Source: Gryganskiella cystojenkinii (taxonomy: Eukaryota > Mortierellomycota > Mortierellomycetes > Mortierellales > Mortierellaceae). Taken from it: a DNA stretch of 56,578 nucleotides. Position numbers and translations under genes: made by a program. The DNA is taken from assembly GCA_015852425.1 (NCBI GenBank), contig JAAAIG010000016.1, forward strand, positions 1-56,578, in the 5' to 3' direction. Under the pieces are notes generated by a model. That model ran no database searches. It was not told where the DNA came from and was given only the letters and a program-made list of their open reading frames with translations. This document shows, piece after piece, positions 1 to 10,505 of this stretch. Every line of letters starts with the position of its first letter. The stretch's first letter is position 1.

Positions 1-2475
1 GTTTGCAAAGATGAAAAGCAAAGAAGAGTATGTCACGCATGGTTTTTTGACAATCGTAAATGCTACAGGGTCTACAACTTGAGTGGGCTATCTAAGGAAA
101 CCCCAGTTCTATAAGGATCTGATAGCGAGACCGTTGGTTTTTTTTTGCGACTGTGCTTTCGATCTAGTCAAGTGCTTCGTGCACAGGCAGGCCCAAGAAG
201 ATACCAACACAGTCCATGTACCCTGCCGAAAGAGCCGATAAACACACGACTGTTGCAAACATGTGGTGGTGGCAGAGGGGGAGACAGGGGTCCCTTTCCC
301 ATACAAAAGAGACAGTGCATAACAGAATAGGCAACAAAAAAAAAGGATTGAGTTGATTCTTTGTTGTCAACACCATAGTCTAACGAAGAGGCACAATAAT
401 GAGAGACAAATACACAGCCGTGGATGGGGAAAAGGATGGCCAAACAAAGGGGACATGGCTCGGGTATCTGTTTGCCTGTTTGACTAGACAATCCGGGAGA
501 AACAAGTCAGGAAGGAACGAGTTGCTCCTCTCCAGTCTAATCATCCTTGGAAGGATTCAACTCGTAACGGGGGAAAAATAAAATTGACGCCAATTCTTAT
601 CCCACTCTGAATGATAGTGTGTCGCTTGCCTCCCCTGTGTTCGTCGTGCCGTCTCCTTCGTTTTTTTTCCGTGTGTTTGTCCTTCGGGTCGCACACAATG
701 ACAAACGCCATCGACGGCATGATTGATGCACATTTTTCATCCTGCATGAAGGAGCAATCTTTTCTTTTGCTCCTCCCTCTCTCTCTTTCTCTCTCCTTCT
801 CTCTCTCTCTCTATCTATCTATCTGTTTCGCTCTCGTGCCAAGGGCTGAGAGGAAAAGAAGGAAGGAGTTTGGGGGATGATCTTGCAGGTCGATTTTCTA
901 TCTTTCTCCGCGTCCATTGTGATTGCTCTCAGTCAAACTTCCTCCACTTTGTTTGTTTTCCTTCGATTCGGCGACCCCCACAACCACACACCACTCATGC
1001 ACGCACGCACGCACTTCCGCAATCAAAACATGCACTCTCACTCGCCAAACACAACAACAAGGTTTTCTTTCTTTTGTCAGTTTCCTAAAGCGGAGATGAA
1101 AGAGAAATCCCGAAGGAAAATAAAAAAAAAAGAAGACTCTTTTTCACAGAGCATGGTCTGTGAGAGTTTTTTTTTGTGTTTGCGTCCTCCACCTTGACCA
1201 CCAGAGAGCCTGTTTTCTATTTGGGCTTTGCCTGTCCTTTGTCGCGGTTGGCTAGTCTGATTGAATCGGACTGCAGTGATTTTTGGTGTTTTTTTTTCAC
1301 CAGAATATGACAGCATTGCCATCCTCCTCACAATCCCCTCTCCCAACAAGAACTCCTTTTGCAGCAGGTCAGCGACAACTCTTCTCCCCCCCCCGCAAAC
1401 CAGAAATCCCAAAAGTCACTCGGTGAACAACAACAACAACAAAATCACGACTGATCCAACTGCCGGCTTGAAGGTCTGTCTGTTGTGCCCTGTCTGTCTC
1501 CTGTCCCTTGCCCTCGATGAACATCAAGACACGGTGTTGTTTGTGTCTCTTAGGGCAGTATGGAACCCCTCTTTTTTCCCACTCTCTGTGTGTCTTGCAC
1601 AACCCCCCGTTCCGCTCGTTGAGTGGAAAGGATAGCAAGACAGGGAGAAACAAATACTGGATCGCGTAAAGCCATTGTTATTTTTATTATCAGCATCAAC
1701 AAGCCCTTTTTTTCGTTCACATCCACCGACCCCTGGAAGTTCTTTTTTGAAGTCCCCCGCCCCTTTTCTTCACTCCCTTTTCTTTCCTTTTCTTTTCTAT
1801 TCTTTTCTTTTCTTTTTAGAAAACAACGCACTTCGAGTTCTCTATCTTTGTTCAAACTCTCCACTCTTTCTGCTCTTCTTCCACTTTTTCCTTGCACACA
1901 TTCGTCACTCTCATTGCATCTATTCATTCTCCTTGCCATTTCACTTTTCCACAAACAAACACATTCCCTGTAAGACCTGCTGACACCTTGTCCACCTGTA
2001 AAACATATATCCAGGAACAAAAGCTACACCCTTGCAGCAGAAACAAAAAAAAGTACACACATTTCCCGAATTTACCTTTCTCGTCCACCCGAGCTCTTTT
2101 AGAAACAGTCTCCTACCTTTGACGCCTTGTCTTTTCTTTTCTTGTTTCCTCCCTTCTTTCCTTACTCTTTTTCTTCCTCCCTTTTCTCCGATCCACTTCA
2201 TACCCTGTCGTCTTCCCCCCACACGGCACAACCTTTTCTTCTTTCGTCAATAGCGCGCATTTTTTATTCTTCACTCCGTTAATTCTTTTTCCCTCTTAGC
2301 TGGGCTTAAAAAAGAACGCCAATCTCGCCCAAACCAAACGCGGAAACACCGGAAAACAACTCTTCTTGCTTTCTCTCTCTCTCTCTCCTCTCCCTCTCTT
2401 TATCTCCCGTCATCCTCTCCTCCTTTTTTCGGTCACCTTGTCCGCCCTCACCATCAACCACAACAGCAACAAAGG
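1..2475. other. Non-coding leader/intergenic region
   Basis: No convincing gene on either strand; open frames here are short and low-complexity. The plus strand is strongly pyrimidine-rich from about 1640 to 2460, with TTTTCTTTTC and CTCT runs directly before the ATG at 2476. This suits promoter and 5' UTR of the Reg1-like gene. It also holds a CT/TATC microsatellite (about 776-822) and ACGC repeats (about 999-1015). Confidence 0.6.
776..822. repeat. CT-rich microsatellite
   Basis: A run of CTCT units passes into TATC units (ctatctatctatctg). It is a simple-sequence repeat in non-coding DNA upstream of the Reg1-like gene. Confidence 0.8.
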
Positions 2476-5004
2476 ATGACCAGTCAACCATTAGTCCCGT
2501 CCATGTGCGTGGACTATCTCTCACATCCACTCTCCACAGAACATCTCCTCGTCTGCTATCAACAGATCACTCGACAAGTCGCCCACGCTCCTCAAAGCGC
2601 CAAGGCTGCCGCAATCTCGTTTCAACACCAATCTCAGCTCCTTGTGGAGTTGCAGGGCCAGCATCATCAAAATTTGGCCATGCCCCAGACCAAAGAGAGA
2701 CCCGCTCCCGTCGGCTGTCAAGCCGAGTTGAAACGGATGCAGAACGCACTTTGGCGTCGGTCATCCCAATCGAGTCTTGCCAAGGATGTCCCCCTCGTCC
2801 GACCCGAATCTTTGAATTGGTAGGTTGAATGTCCTTTGCTTGCATTTTTGTGTATTGCTCGTACCGTAACCTGGCATGATCCGTGCCTGCTTTTTGATAA
2901 CAAAGTGCAACAAAAACGAGGGGGGCTGAAAAGAAAAAATAGATAACGAGAAAAGAGATAACAACAAATGAGATAGCGATGCAAGGAAAGAAGTGTGGTT
3001 TGCATTGGACCTCAACATCGATTTTTGACATCGAACTTGTCCTTGACGAGAAGGGGATTGAGAATGGTTGACCAAATTGCCAGGGCTCTTTGTTTGCATC
3101 GGTGACAAGGTGAAGGCGAAGATGCGAGTTCAGTATCTACAGTGCGTTTGTCTATTTCCACATCAACAAACCCAAAAACCCAACACCGCTCCAACCTGCA
3201 CCCTGTCTTCTCATGACTGTATTGTTTATCTGTTTATTTGTTTGTTGGTGTGCGATGCATCCCTTCTCCCCCTCCGAGTGTTTTGTGGAAAGGGACCAAA
3301 AGAAAAAAGGAGAGCTTTGGCCACCCCTCATTGGCGCACGAACCCTCTTCTTCCGGTGGACGGACCAAAAGTCAATTTTTATTTGTGACCTCCGACCACT
3401 AACAAATGAATCCTTTTTCACGTCAATTTTTTTTAAAAAATCGTTGCTGTATTCCGTCGACAAATAGGCAGAAGGAGTGTGATGTCCTTTGGTTGTATGG
3501 TCCTCTCTACGATCTTGGCCTCGCCCAATCTACCGCTGCATATACCACCGACAACTCGTCTTCCAGCTCTGATTCCTCGTCATCCTCCAGTCCCTCGACT
3601 CCACCAACCCCTTCCTCACCAGTATTGCCTTGTCCAGATTCAAAAGAGACCGAGGAGTCAAAAACCACACCAGCTGCAAAAACAACAATAACATCAACAA
3701 CAACAACAATGACAATAACAGAAACCGCAGAAACAGCGACATTGTCAACATCATCGGGAACTTCCCCCGAACCACCATCCCAACCATCAAAACCATCATT
3801 CTCCGAGTCCTCCGTGACCTTTGCCTCTCCTGTTCCCTCTGCCTCCAGCACGACATCATCCGACTCTGACGCCAACGACTCGCCTCCATCGAGTAGCAAC
3901 AATCCTATAGCTCAGCCAAATCAACCAGTGGCGAACACTGCACGTTCCATTGTTAAATGTCCCACAAAATCGGCTATGAAACGACAACGGACACGACTCC
4001 AGGTCTTCGAGGAGTTGCGCGCGTTCACCCGAAGCACAACTTATGCAGCTTGGACTCAGGCCTTGGCTTCCACTGCTACTTCAACTTCCACTGCTGTTTT
4101 GGACGGCTCTAAATCAGAGCCAATCTCGCCCATCACCTCAAGTCCCTCCTCGTTCCTTTTGCCCATCTTTCCATCCCCGACCAAATACCACTTCCGCAGT
4201 CAGGACCGTCGCCGCGCCTCCTTCCCTAAATCGTCCAGTCACTCCAATCTCAACCTGAACGTAAATATCAATATGATGGGTCTAAGTATGCAACAGGTCA
4301 ACAACATTGCTGTCAGCGAGAGTCGGCAAGCAGTAATCCCAAAGCATCTACGATTCAGTCTCGAGGTTCAGGAACTGGTCTTCCTACAGAGTTCGCCACC
4401 GTTCAGAATCTCACGTGCTAAACCGACGAGGGCACACTCGGATCCCGCCATTCAAACCTCTTCCTCCTCCTCCTTTATCGCCCCTTCTCATTCCTCGGCA
4501 TCTTCTTCCCCATCCAATGTTACTGCAGCCATTCAAGCTGCGTCTCTGTCCTCGAGCCCGTCATCGACAAACTTGTTGCAACAACAGCATCAGGGAAACT
4601 TGATCTCGACAGCCACAGCCTCATCTTCCTCGTTCGAGAACACTACTACGACATTCATCAAGATCCGAGCACAAGACTTCCGAGGTCTGGGGATCGATGA
4701 GGATGATATCCCCGAGTGCAAGTACAACGATGATTACCTGGACGAGTACCTATTTGAGGACTGTCGCGAGAGTGGCGAGGACGAGGATGATGAGGAGTAT
4801 GAGGAAGGCGATGATGAATGCGAACCTTATTGCGAGAGCCGTACCCGGTTGTCGTCCAAGGACGGAGTGGTGGCCCGGAGGATCCAGCGAGAGGATCGAC
4901 ATCGCCATCCAAGTATGTTGTGGCAAGTTTACACCGCCGTGACAGGCGTCAAGGAGTTGATTGCTTGGTATGGCTCGATGGTCTACCATAGCTCTTCTCT
5001 CTAA
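2476..5004 (+). CDS. Reg1-like PP1 regulatory subunit with areA GATA-like (DUF1752) N-terminus
   Basis: Two exons, 2476-2819 and 3468-5004 (intron gtaggt...aatag, 648 nt), give 626 aa; the junction codon is TGG (W115) and the frame is kept. Residues 11-96 show the DUF1752 pattern: VDYLSHPLSTEHL, then a helical stretch and QNALWRR. Residues 407-411 are KHLRF, followed by SLEVQELVFLQSSPPF, resembling the PP1-docking RVxF-type site of yeast Reg1. A very acidic block follows (about 526-572), and the C-terminus is hydrophobic (WQVYTAVTGVKELIAWYG). Between these lie long Ser/Thr/Asn-rich disordered stretches. In the Reg1 family such proteins target Glc7/PP1 to Snf1 in glucose repression; that role here is inferred. 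A poly(A) signal AATAAA lies at 5260-5265. The ATG chosen is the first of the frame and keeps the domain complete. Confidence 0.75.
2820..3467 (+). other. Long first intron (648 nt) of Reg1-like gene
   Basis: Bounded by GT at 2820 and AG at 3466-3467. It separates the DUF1752 part from the PP1-docking part. No conserved coding frame is visible inside. Confidence 0.7.
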
Positions 5005-6189
5005 GAACTGATTGTGAGTGACGCTCGACTGTCCTTTCTTTTACGTGTTTCTATTTTTTTTTTGTCAATGATATCCTTTTTTGTTATTCCTCCTTGGCTG
5101 TTCCTTGTTCTCTTTTTTGTACATCGCTCTCCCCTTTCTTGTTTGTTTCTGTCCTCCTTTTGGTTGCAATACCCTGCCTTTCAGCATATACTTTTCTTCA
5201 GCACTCATTTCCTCGACAACATACACCTTGCAGCATTATGTACATATGTTCTATACAAAAATAAATGAATACCCATTGTCACAGCTAAATTCAAAGAAAA
5301 TGAAAAGACGCAGCCCTTTTCGAGTGGTTACTATGTGTCAAAAAAAAAGAACATGATAATGGAGAGGGAGAAAGGTGGGCTTTCAGTCTCAGTCTCGATA
5401 ATCGTCCGAGTCCAATGGCAATGCAATGGTCTGTGCCGGGCGAGAGAGCAAGGGCAGACAGGAGCATGTCTCCGACCAAGGCCTTCCTACAACGGATCGC
5501 AATGACCAGTTTGATAAAAGCGAGTATGACAACTTGATGGGCAGGACCGTCGTGTTGGTTCGTGTATTCTTTGGTGGCGTCTCTTTCGCGTCAAGCGTTT
5601 CATAAGTGATGAATAAACAACATCGACGATGAGCTTATTCAGAATAGGCATCAAAAGAGGGGAAGAAACTCTTTCCCCTGAAGGCACAAGTAATCTTGCA
5701 GTATCTGGTGAGTGGGAGGCAAGAAATGTGCACAGCCCATGTGAGGACAAGTAATGCCTCGTGCTTTTGATGGATGAATGCTGTCCCTTTTATGGACTTG
5801 GATTCCCAGCATTCCATCCCTCTTTAATGATTTGATTTGATTGTCCTTGACCCGTGACTCCATTGATTATTATTTCCTTTGTTCGTCCTCATTCCCTCTC
5901 CCTTCCGTCTCTTTCCTTCTCGTCATTGCATTGACGCACCTTCTACTTCTCTCTCTCTTTTTTTTTGGATTCCATCTTTCTCTCTGTCTCTTTTTCTAGT
6001 CTTTCTCCTCGCCTTGTCATTGCGCAACTCTCTCATAACAACTCTCTGCGCCACGCACAACTCCAAGTCTTCACAGATACACACTGCTGACACGCACTCT
6101 CTTCAGTCCAGTCTTAAACAACCTTCGACTCTCTGCCCCTCAGCGTACCGTTTTCACTCAACTTTAAAGAAAAACATTTCAATCAAAAG
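5005..6189. other. 3' UTR and intergenic region
   Basis: Holds the 3' UTR of the Reg1-like gene, including AATAAA at 5260-5265, then the pyrimidine-rich 5' region of the membrane-protein gene from about 5870. Open frames inside lack protein-like character. Confidence 0.6.
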
Positions 6190-7509
6190 ATGTGGATCCC
6201 TTTCCCCTTTACGAGTCCGTCTTTGTCTGCGTCTTCGTCCCCGTCTGCAGTTGACGGTTCTGGACTGTCCTGGACCATCGCCCCACCGCATCCATCAACC
6301 ATCTCTCCAAATAGTAACGTTCTTTTCCTTGAACAACTGGTCTTTTCTTTCTAACCTTTACGTAATTTCATTGCTGACCCCATTCTTATTTTTATCTCCC
6401 TTTATATCTTTCTTTTCTTTTTCGATTGCACGACCGGCCACCAACAACAACAACAATACCAAAAAAAAAACTCATACACCTATAAACAAATAGCTTCAAA
6501 CAGGACCCAGTCTATATCCTTCTTGTTGCCACTCATCATCATCGGCGTCTTCCTCGCCATCACAGGATCTACGCTCTTGATCGCCCGCTGTCTCTACAGA
6601 AGGATAAAGACCCTCCATGTCACCAACTCCAACAATAACGGTACAGCCTCCTCGACCTGGAAATCCTTTTATACCTCCAACCGAAACAACGGTGACTACG
6701 AAGACGAAGAAACCGGCGCAAGCAACGAAACTGACCGACTCTTGGACCGTCGACAATCCACCTCCTATTTCAACACGAACCGGTCTCGTGCGCCTGTTCC
6801 CGTGGTTATTCGTAATGATGCCAAGGGTCGCCCTATTTCGACTTGGTCTACCGCCAGTTCTGTCGCTGCCCAGAGAGGCGAAGAGTTGTCAAAGTGGAGT
6901 AAACGAAGGGACGATTTGATCAAGATCTATGGAAGGAGCCAACTCAACACGAGTTCGTTCATTGGAGGATCAGAGGACTTGGAAGAGGGTGAAGAACAAG
7001 AACTCCAACAACAAGAAGACGACGATATTGAGGTCGATGGAGTCCGTGAGGAGAGCAGTGGTGATGTGCAAACATATGGACGAGAAGAACATCAGGACCG
7101 CAATGAAGTCGAGGTCGAGGGGGTTGAAGAAGTCGTGGTCAACGATGGTAATGTGCAAATTCGAGAACACGAAGACGAAATCCAGGCACAACAGCCTGTA
7201 TCCACGCACGCGCGCACACAAGAACAGGAGGCAGAACAGGAGCACACGCGTCTGCAACAATTACGGCATCAACAGCAGTTGCACGAAGAAGAGCAACGAC
7301 GACAACAGCAACAGCAAGAGAAAGAAATAGTGGAGCATCAAAAGTGGCTTGAGCAGCAGCAAAAACTGCAGGAGCAGCAGCAGCAGCAACAACAACAAAT
7401 TCTCGAGCAACAACAGTTACAACAACAAGATCAAGGCGCAGTTCAGACACCAACAACCTCTGAACAACCGGTGGATTTGATGTCTACGACGGTCGTCCTG
7501 TCACAATAG
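6190..7509 (+). CDS. Single-pass membrane protein with Glu/Gln-rich cytosolic tail
   Basis: Two exons: 6190-6313 and 6494-7509 (intron gtaacg...aatag, 180 nt), 379 aa. The downstream frame has no ATG of its own before the membrane segment, so an upstream exon is required. The ATG at 6190 and this splice restore the frame. The first 50 residues are Ser/Pro-rich, without a clear signal peptide, and contain one N-glycosylation sequon (NRT, about 44). Residues about 52-72 form one hydrophobic helix, followed by RCLYRRIK, suggesting N-out/C-in topology. The tail has a basic segment (SKWSKRRDDLIKIYGRSQ), an acidic stretch and a C-terminal poly-Gln coiled-coil-like region encoded by CAG/CAA repeats. 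I do not recognise a named family; a fungal sensor- or adaptor-like surface protein is possible. Confidence 0.6.
7240..7440 (+). repeat. CAG/CAA triplet-rich tract encoding poly-Gln
   Basis: Dense CAG/CAA codons near the 3' end of the membrane-protein gene encode repeated Q runs with interspersed E, H and L. The longest pure tract is near 7370-7400. Mixed CAG/CAA use suggests selection for Gln rather than pure repeat expansion. Confidence 0.8.
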
Positions 7510-8132
7510 TTCCCAAACGTGAAGTTCCCTTCTTCCTCCTTTCTTGTATTCTCTCCACACCCACAGTTTATATTTGAAGTGTGTTCTCACGGGTCCAAGA
7601 TAGCAAAATTGGCCGCATATTATAAAATAACAAAATTGTATACCCAGGGGTTGCTCTCAGGAAACGTCAAGGCAATGAAAAATCGCGACAACGGACAAAA
7701 AGGCAGGGCAGGTTAGGAAGGGAGGAACAGGGTCACAGTGCGGGAAGAAGAAGAAGGGGGGTGACAGTGGGAACGAACGAAAACGGTCTGGGTCGCACAG
7801 GGCATCGCTTTCCCCCCCGTTCCTTTTTCCCGCCTAGGTCCGTTTTCCTTGTTTTCCTCCACAGTGCAACTGAACCAAAAGCGCTCCAAAGACTCTTCCT
7901 GGTCGTCATTTCATGTTCATATTACTGCAGCGCTTTCCTTTTTTCCTTCTTTCTTTCTTTTCTCTCTTTTTTTTTCAACCCTTTCCCACGCAAAGAATCG
8001 CAACACCTCAATTGCCATTCACAGAGACATTTGACAACAAACGCGTTTACATTGTTTCATAACTATTCAATCAGTCGCGCTGAATTCATTCTCCACAAAA
8101 ACAATAACAGCAACAACCATCAGCAAAAAACA
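7510..8132. other. Intergenic region with pyrimidine-rich promoter
   Basis: 3' flank of the membrane-protein gene, then the promoter/5' UTR of the prenylcysteine oxidase gene with TTCTTTC tracts at 7935-7980. No other gene seen. Confidence 0.6.
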
Positions 8133-10152
8133 ATGAGGATCGATTACTTGTCCAAGGTCGGGGCAGCCGTCACGGCATTTTTTGCCCCACCTTCGTTCCC
8201 ACACCGTGTCGGCGGTCAAGCTCTCGTCAAGGAACTCTACCCTGTCAAGACCGTTGCCATCATTGGTGAGTATAAAAAAAAAATGGCCGCTCTTACGCGT
8301 TGCAAGAATGAACGACGCGTCTGACTGTATTTTTTTAATGTCGGACTTGAAAAAAAACAATCCATGTAGGTGCTGGAGCAGGAGGAACCTCGACGGCCTT
8401 CTTTCTCAACTCGTTCTTACAACCACCTCAATCTTCCCGAAAACTGGAACATGCGATCACGCTCTTTGAACAATCGGACAAGATTGGCGGTCGCTGTATG
8501 GCCTTCAAGGTCAAAGATCTGGACAAGGACGGCCAAAAAAAGGAGAACTGGGTTGAGGTCGGAGCCAGCATCTTTGTCACGGCCAATCATAACCTCATGG
8601 ATGCGACCGAGGATTTTGGACTCACAAAGAAGAAAGTCGATGATGAAATGCTCTCGATATGGGATGGTCACCAGTTTGTCTTTGAGGAAAGCCCTTGGAA
8701 AGTCTGGAATCTCTGGCAAGGTTTGAAAAGATGGGGCCTGGCGCCCCTAAAGGTAAATAGAAGAAGAAAAACAATCATAATCTCGGGCCAAAAAGATGAC
8801 AAAGTTCGAATGAGCGCATATGGGTACAACATCATATCCACTCTATATATCCACCACCTTATTATTATTTTTATTAATTCCTTAGTTTCGACGGGTCTTG
8901 AAAAAGACAATCAACGATCTCCTGGAAAGCTACAAGTCTACGGAGGTCTTTCCAACTGTCGCCGAGTTTACACACCGCTTCAACCTTCACTCTCAGGCTT
9001 CTATTTACTCACACGAGTTTCTCAAGAACAATGGGATCGATCGCAGATTCTCTGAAGAGGTCATTGAGGTCACGACAAGGGTCAATTACGGATCCAATTT
9101 GAACCAGATCCATGCCCTCGGTGCGCTCGTCTCCATGGCCGCTGATGATGCCTTGCAAATCCAGGGAGGCAACTTTCAGATTTTTGAGGGTATGGTCAAG
9201 CGAAGTGGAGCTCAAGTGAAATTGAACACAAAAGTGACAAGGGTCAAGAAGCTAGAGCCCGAATACGAAGGCGGAGAGCACCGTTTCGAGATCACGACTC
9301 TTGACGGACGCAAGGAGATATTTGATACACTCGTCATTGCTGCGCCTATCGTGAGTTCCGATTTGCTTTCACTATTATTACTTTGCCCTGTCTGTTTCCT
9401 AAAGGAACCAGGAGCTAATCTTGACATCCTTGGACCTATGCTTTCTTTATAGCAATCCATGGATATTGATTTCGACCTCGACTTGCCTCCATTGCCCAAA
9501 GTGAGCTACCGCACCATCCATGCGACCTTTGTCCGTGGACATGTCAACCCCGCTTACTTCAATGCCGCGTCGACTGAAAAGTTCCCCTCCCACATCTTGA
9601 CCACAAATGCAGATGCAGAGTTTACATCCCTAAGCATCCAACTCAAGCTATCGACGGGTGAGACGGTAACAAAAATCTTTTCTCCTGAGCCGATTCAAGA
9701 AGAACTTTTGGACAGATTGTACACGAACCGTACCTGGGTCAAGCACAAGGCTTGGAAAGCCTATCCAGAGTTGAAGCCTTTGGACCTTGTCTCGTCCACC
9801 AAGTCCGACTACGCAACGCAAAAGGACGCGTTCGACAACTTGGGACAAAATCAACAGTTGGTTTTGGAGCAACAGCAAAGAATCGCTGCGTGGGGTAAGA
9901 TTGAGGTCGTCCCTGGTGTCTTTTACCTCAACTCCTTTGAGCCACTCATTTCGGTAAGTTACAAGAACCCAGTCACTCATGTGATCAATCGAGTTATGAA
10001 CACAGAGACTCACCTACGCGTTTTACTTTCTTATTCTGCTCATTTAGACCATGGAGACAGAGACGATTGCGGGCAAAAATGTCGCAAGGCTCGTTCGCGA
10101 CCGCATCCTCGGTTACTGTCAGGCAGAGAAGATCACCAAAAGGAGATCATAA
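8133..10152 (+). CDS. Prenylcysteine oxidase (FAD thioether oxidase)
   Basis: Five exons: 8133-8265, 8370-8752, 8886-9350, 9453-9953, 10048-10152, giving 528 aa with all phases consistent. The FAD-binding motif VAIIGAGAGGTSTAFFL (about 41-57) is split by intron 1 inside its first Gly codon; FEQSDKIGGRC and VEVGASIF follow, as in prenylcysteine oxidases. The middle contains VNYGSNLNQIHALGALVSMA and a GGNFQIFEGMV motif; the C-terminus ends with TMETETIAGKNVARLVRDRI, matching the family's ETxxGKNVA element. The family releases cysteine and isoprenoid aldehyde from prenylated cysteines during turnover of farnesylated or geranylgeranylated proteins, usually in lysosome or vacuole. The N-terminus is weakly hydrophobic, so import is uncertain. 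A poly(A) signal AATAAA lies at 10264-10269. It is convergent with the ARS2 gene. Confidence 0.88.
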
Positions 10153-10505
10153 ATGAGATCCCCGGGAGGCTATAGCCGTCGAGGGCAAAAACATTTGAGT
10201 ATTTTTCGTTTTTTTTTCATAAATCAGTTCGTTTTCTACTTGTTTTCCGGCAGAGATATTGCAAATAAAAAGTGCATTCGGTTCATATTTTACAATGCCA
10301 TCGGTCATTTTGATGAATCATATCTTCGATTTTATTAGAGTCATGGACATGAAGAGCACAAAAAAAATGCGAAAAAAGCACTGTTTTGCAAGAAATTTGC
10401 TAGTTACTGTTGTTGTTGTTGATGATGATGTAGTGAAAAAGGAAAAGGCAAATGCACGAACGGGAGGAGAAAATAAACAAAGTAGACACGAAGAAGATTC
10501 CAAAA
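10153..10505. other. Convergent 3' UTRs
   Basis: Short spacer between two tail-to-tail genes. It carries a plus-strand AATAAA (10264-10269) for the oxidase and a minus-strand AATAAA (plus TTTATT, 10331-10336) for ARS2, so the two 3' UTRs may nearly touch. Confidence 0.6.

Noticed and set aside
3507..3902. Long antisense open frames over the Ser/Thr-rich part of the Reg1-like gene
   Set aside because: They mirror TCN/ACN codon repeats and have Val/Asp/Glu-only composition.
5879..6493. 204-codon open frame before the membrane-protein gene
   Set aside because: Ser/Phe/Leu-rich translation of pyrimidine-rich leader. The ATG at 6190 in another frame splices correctly into the real coding frame.
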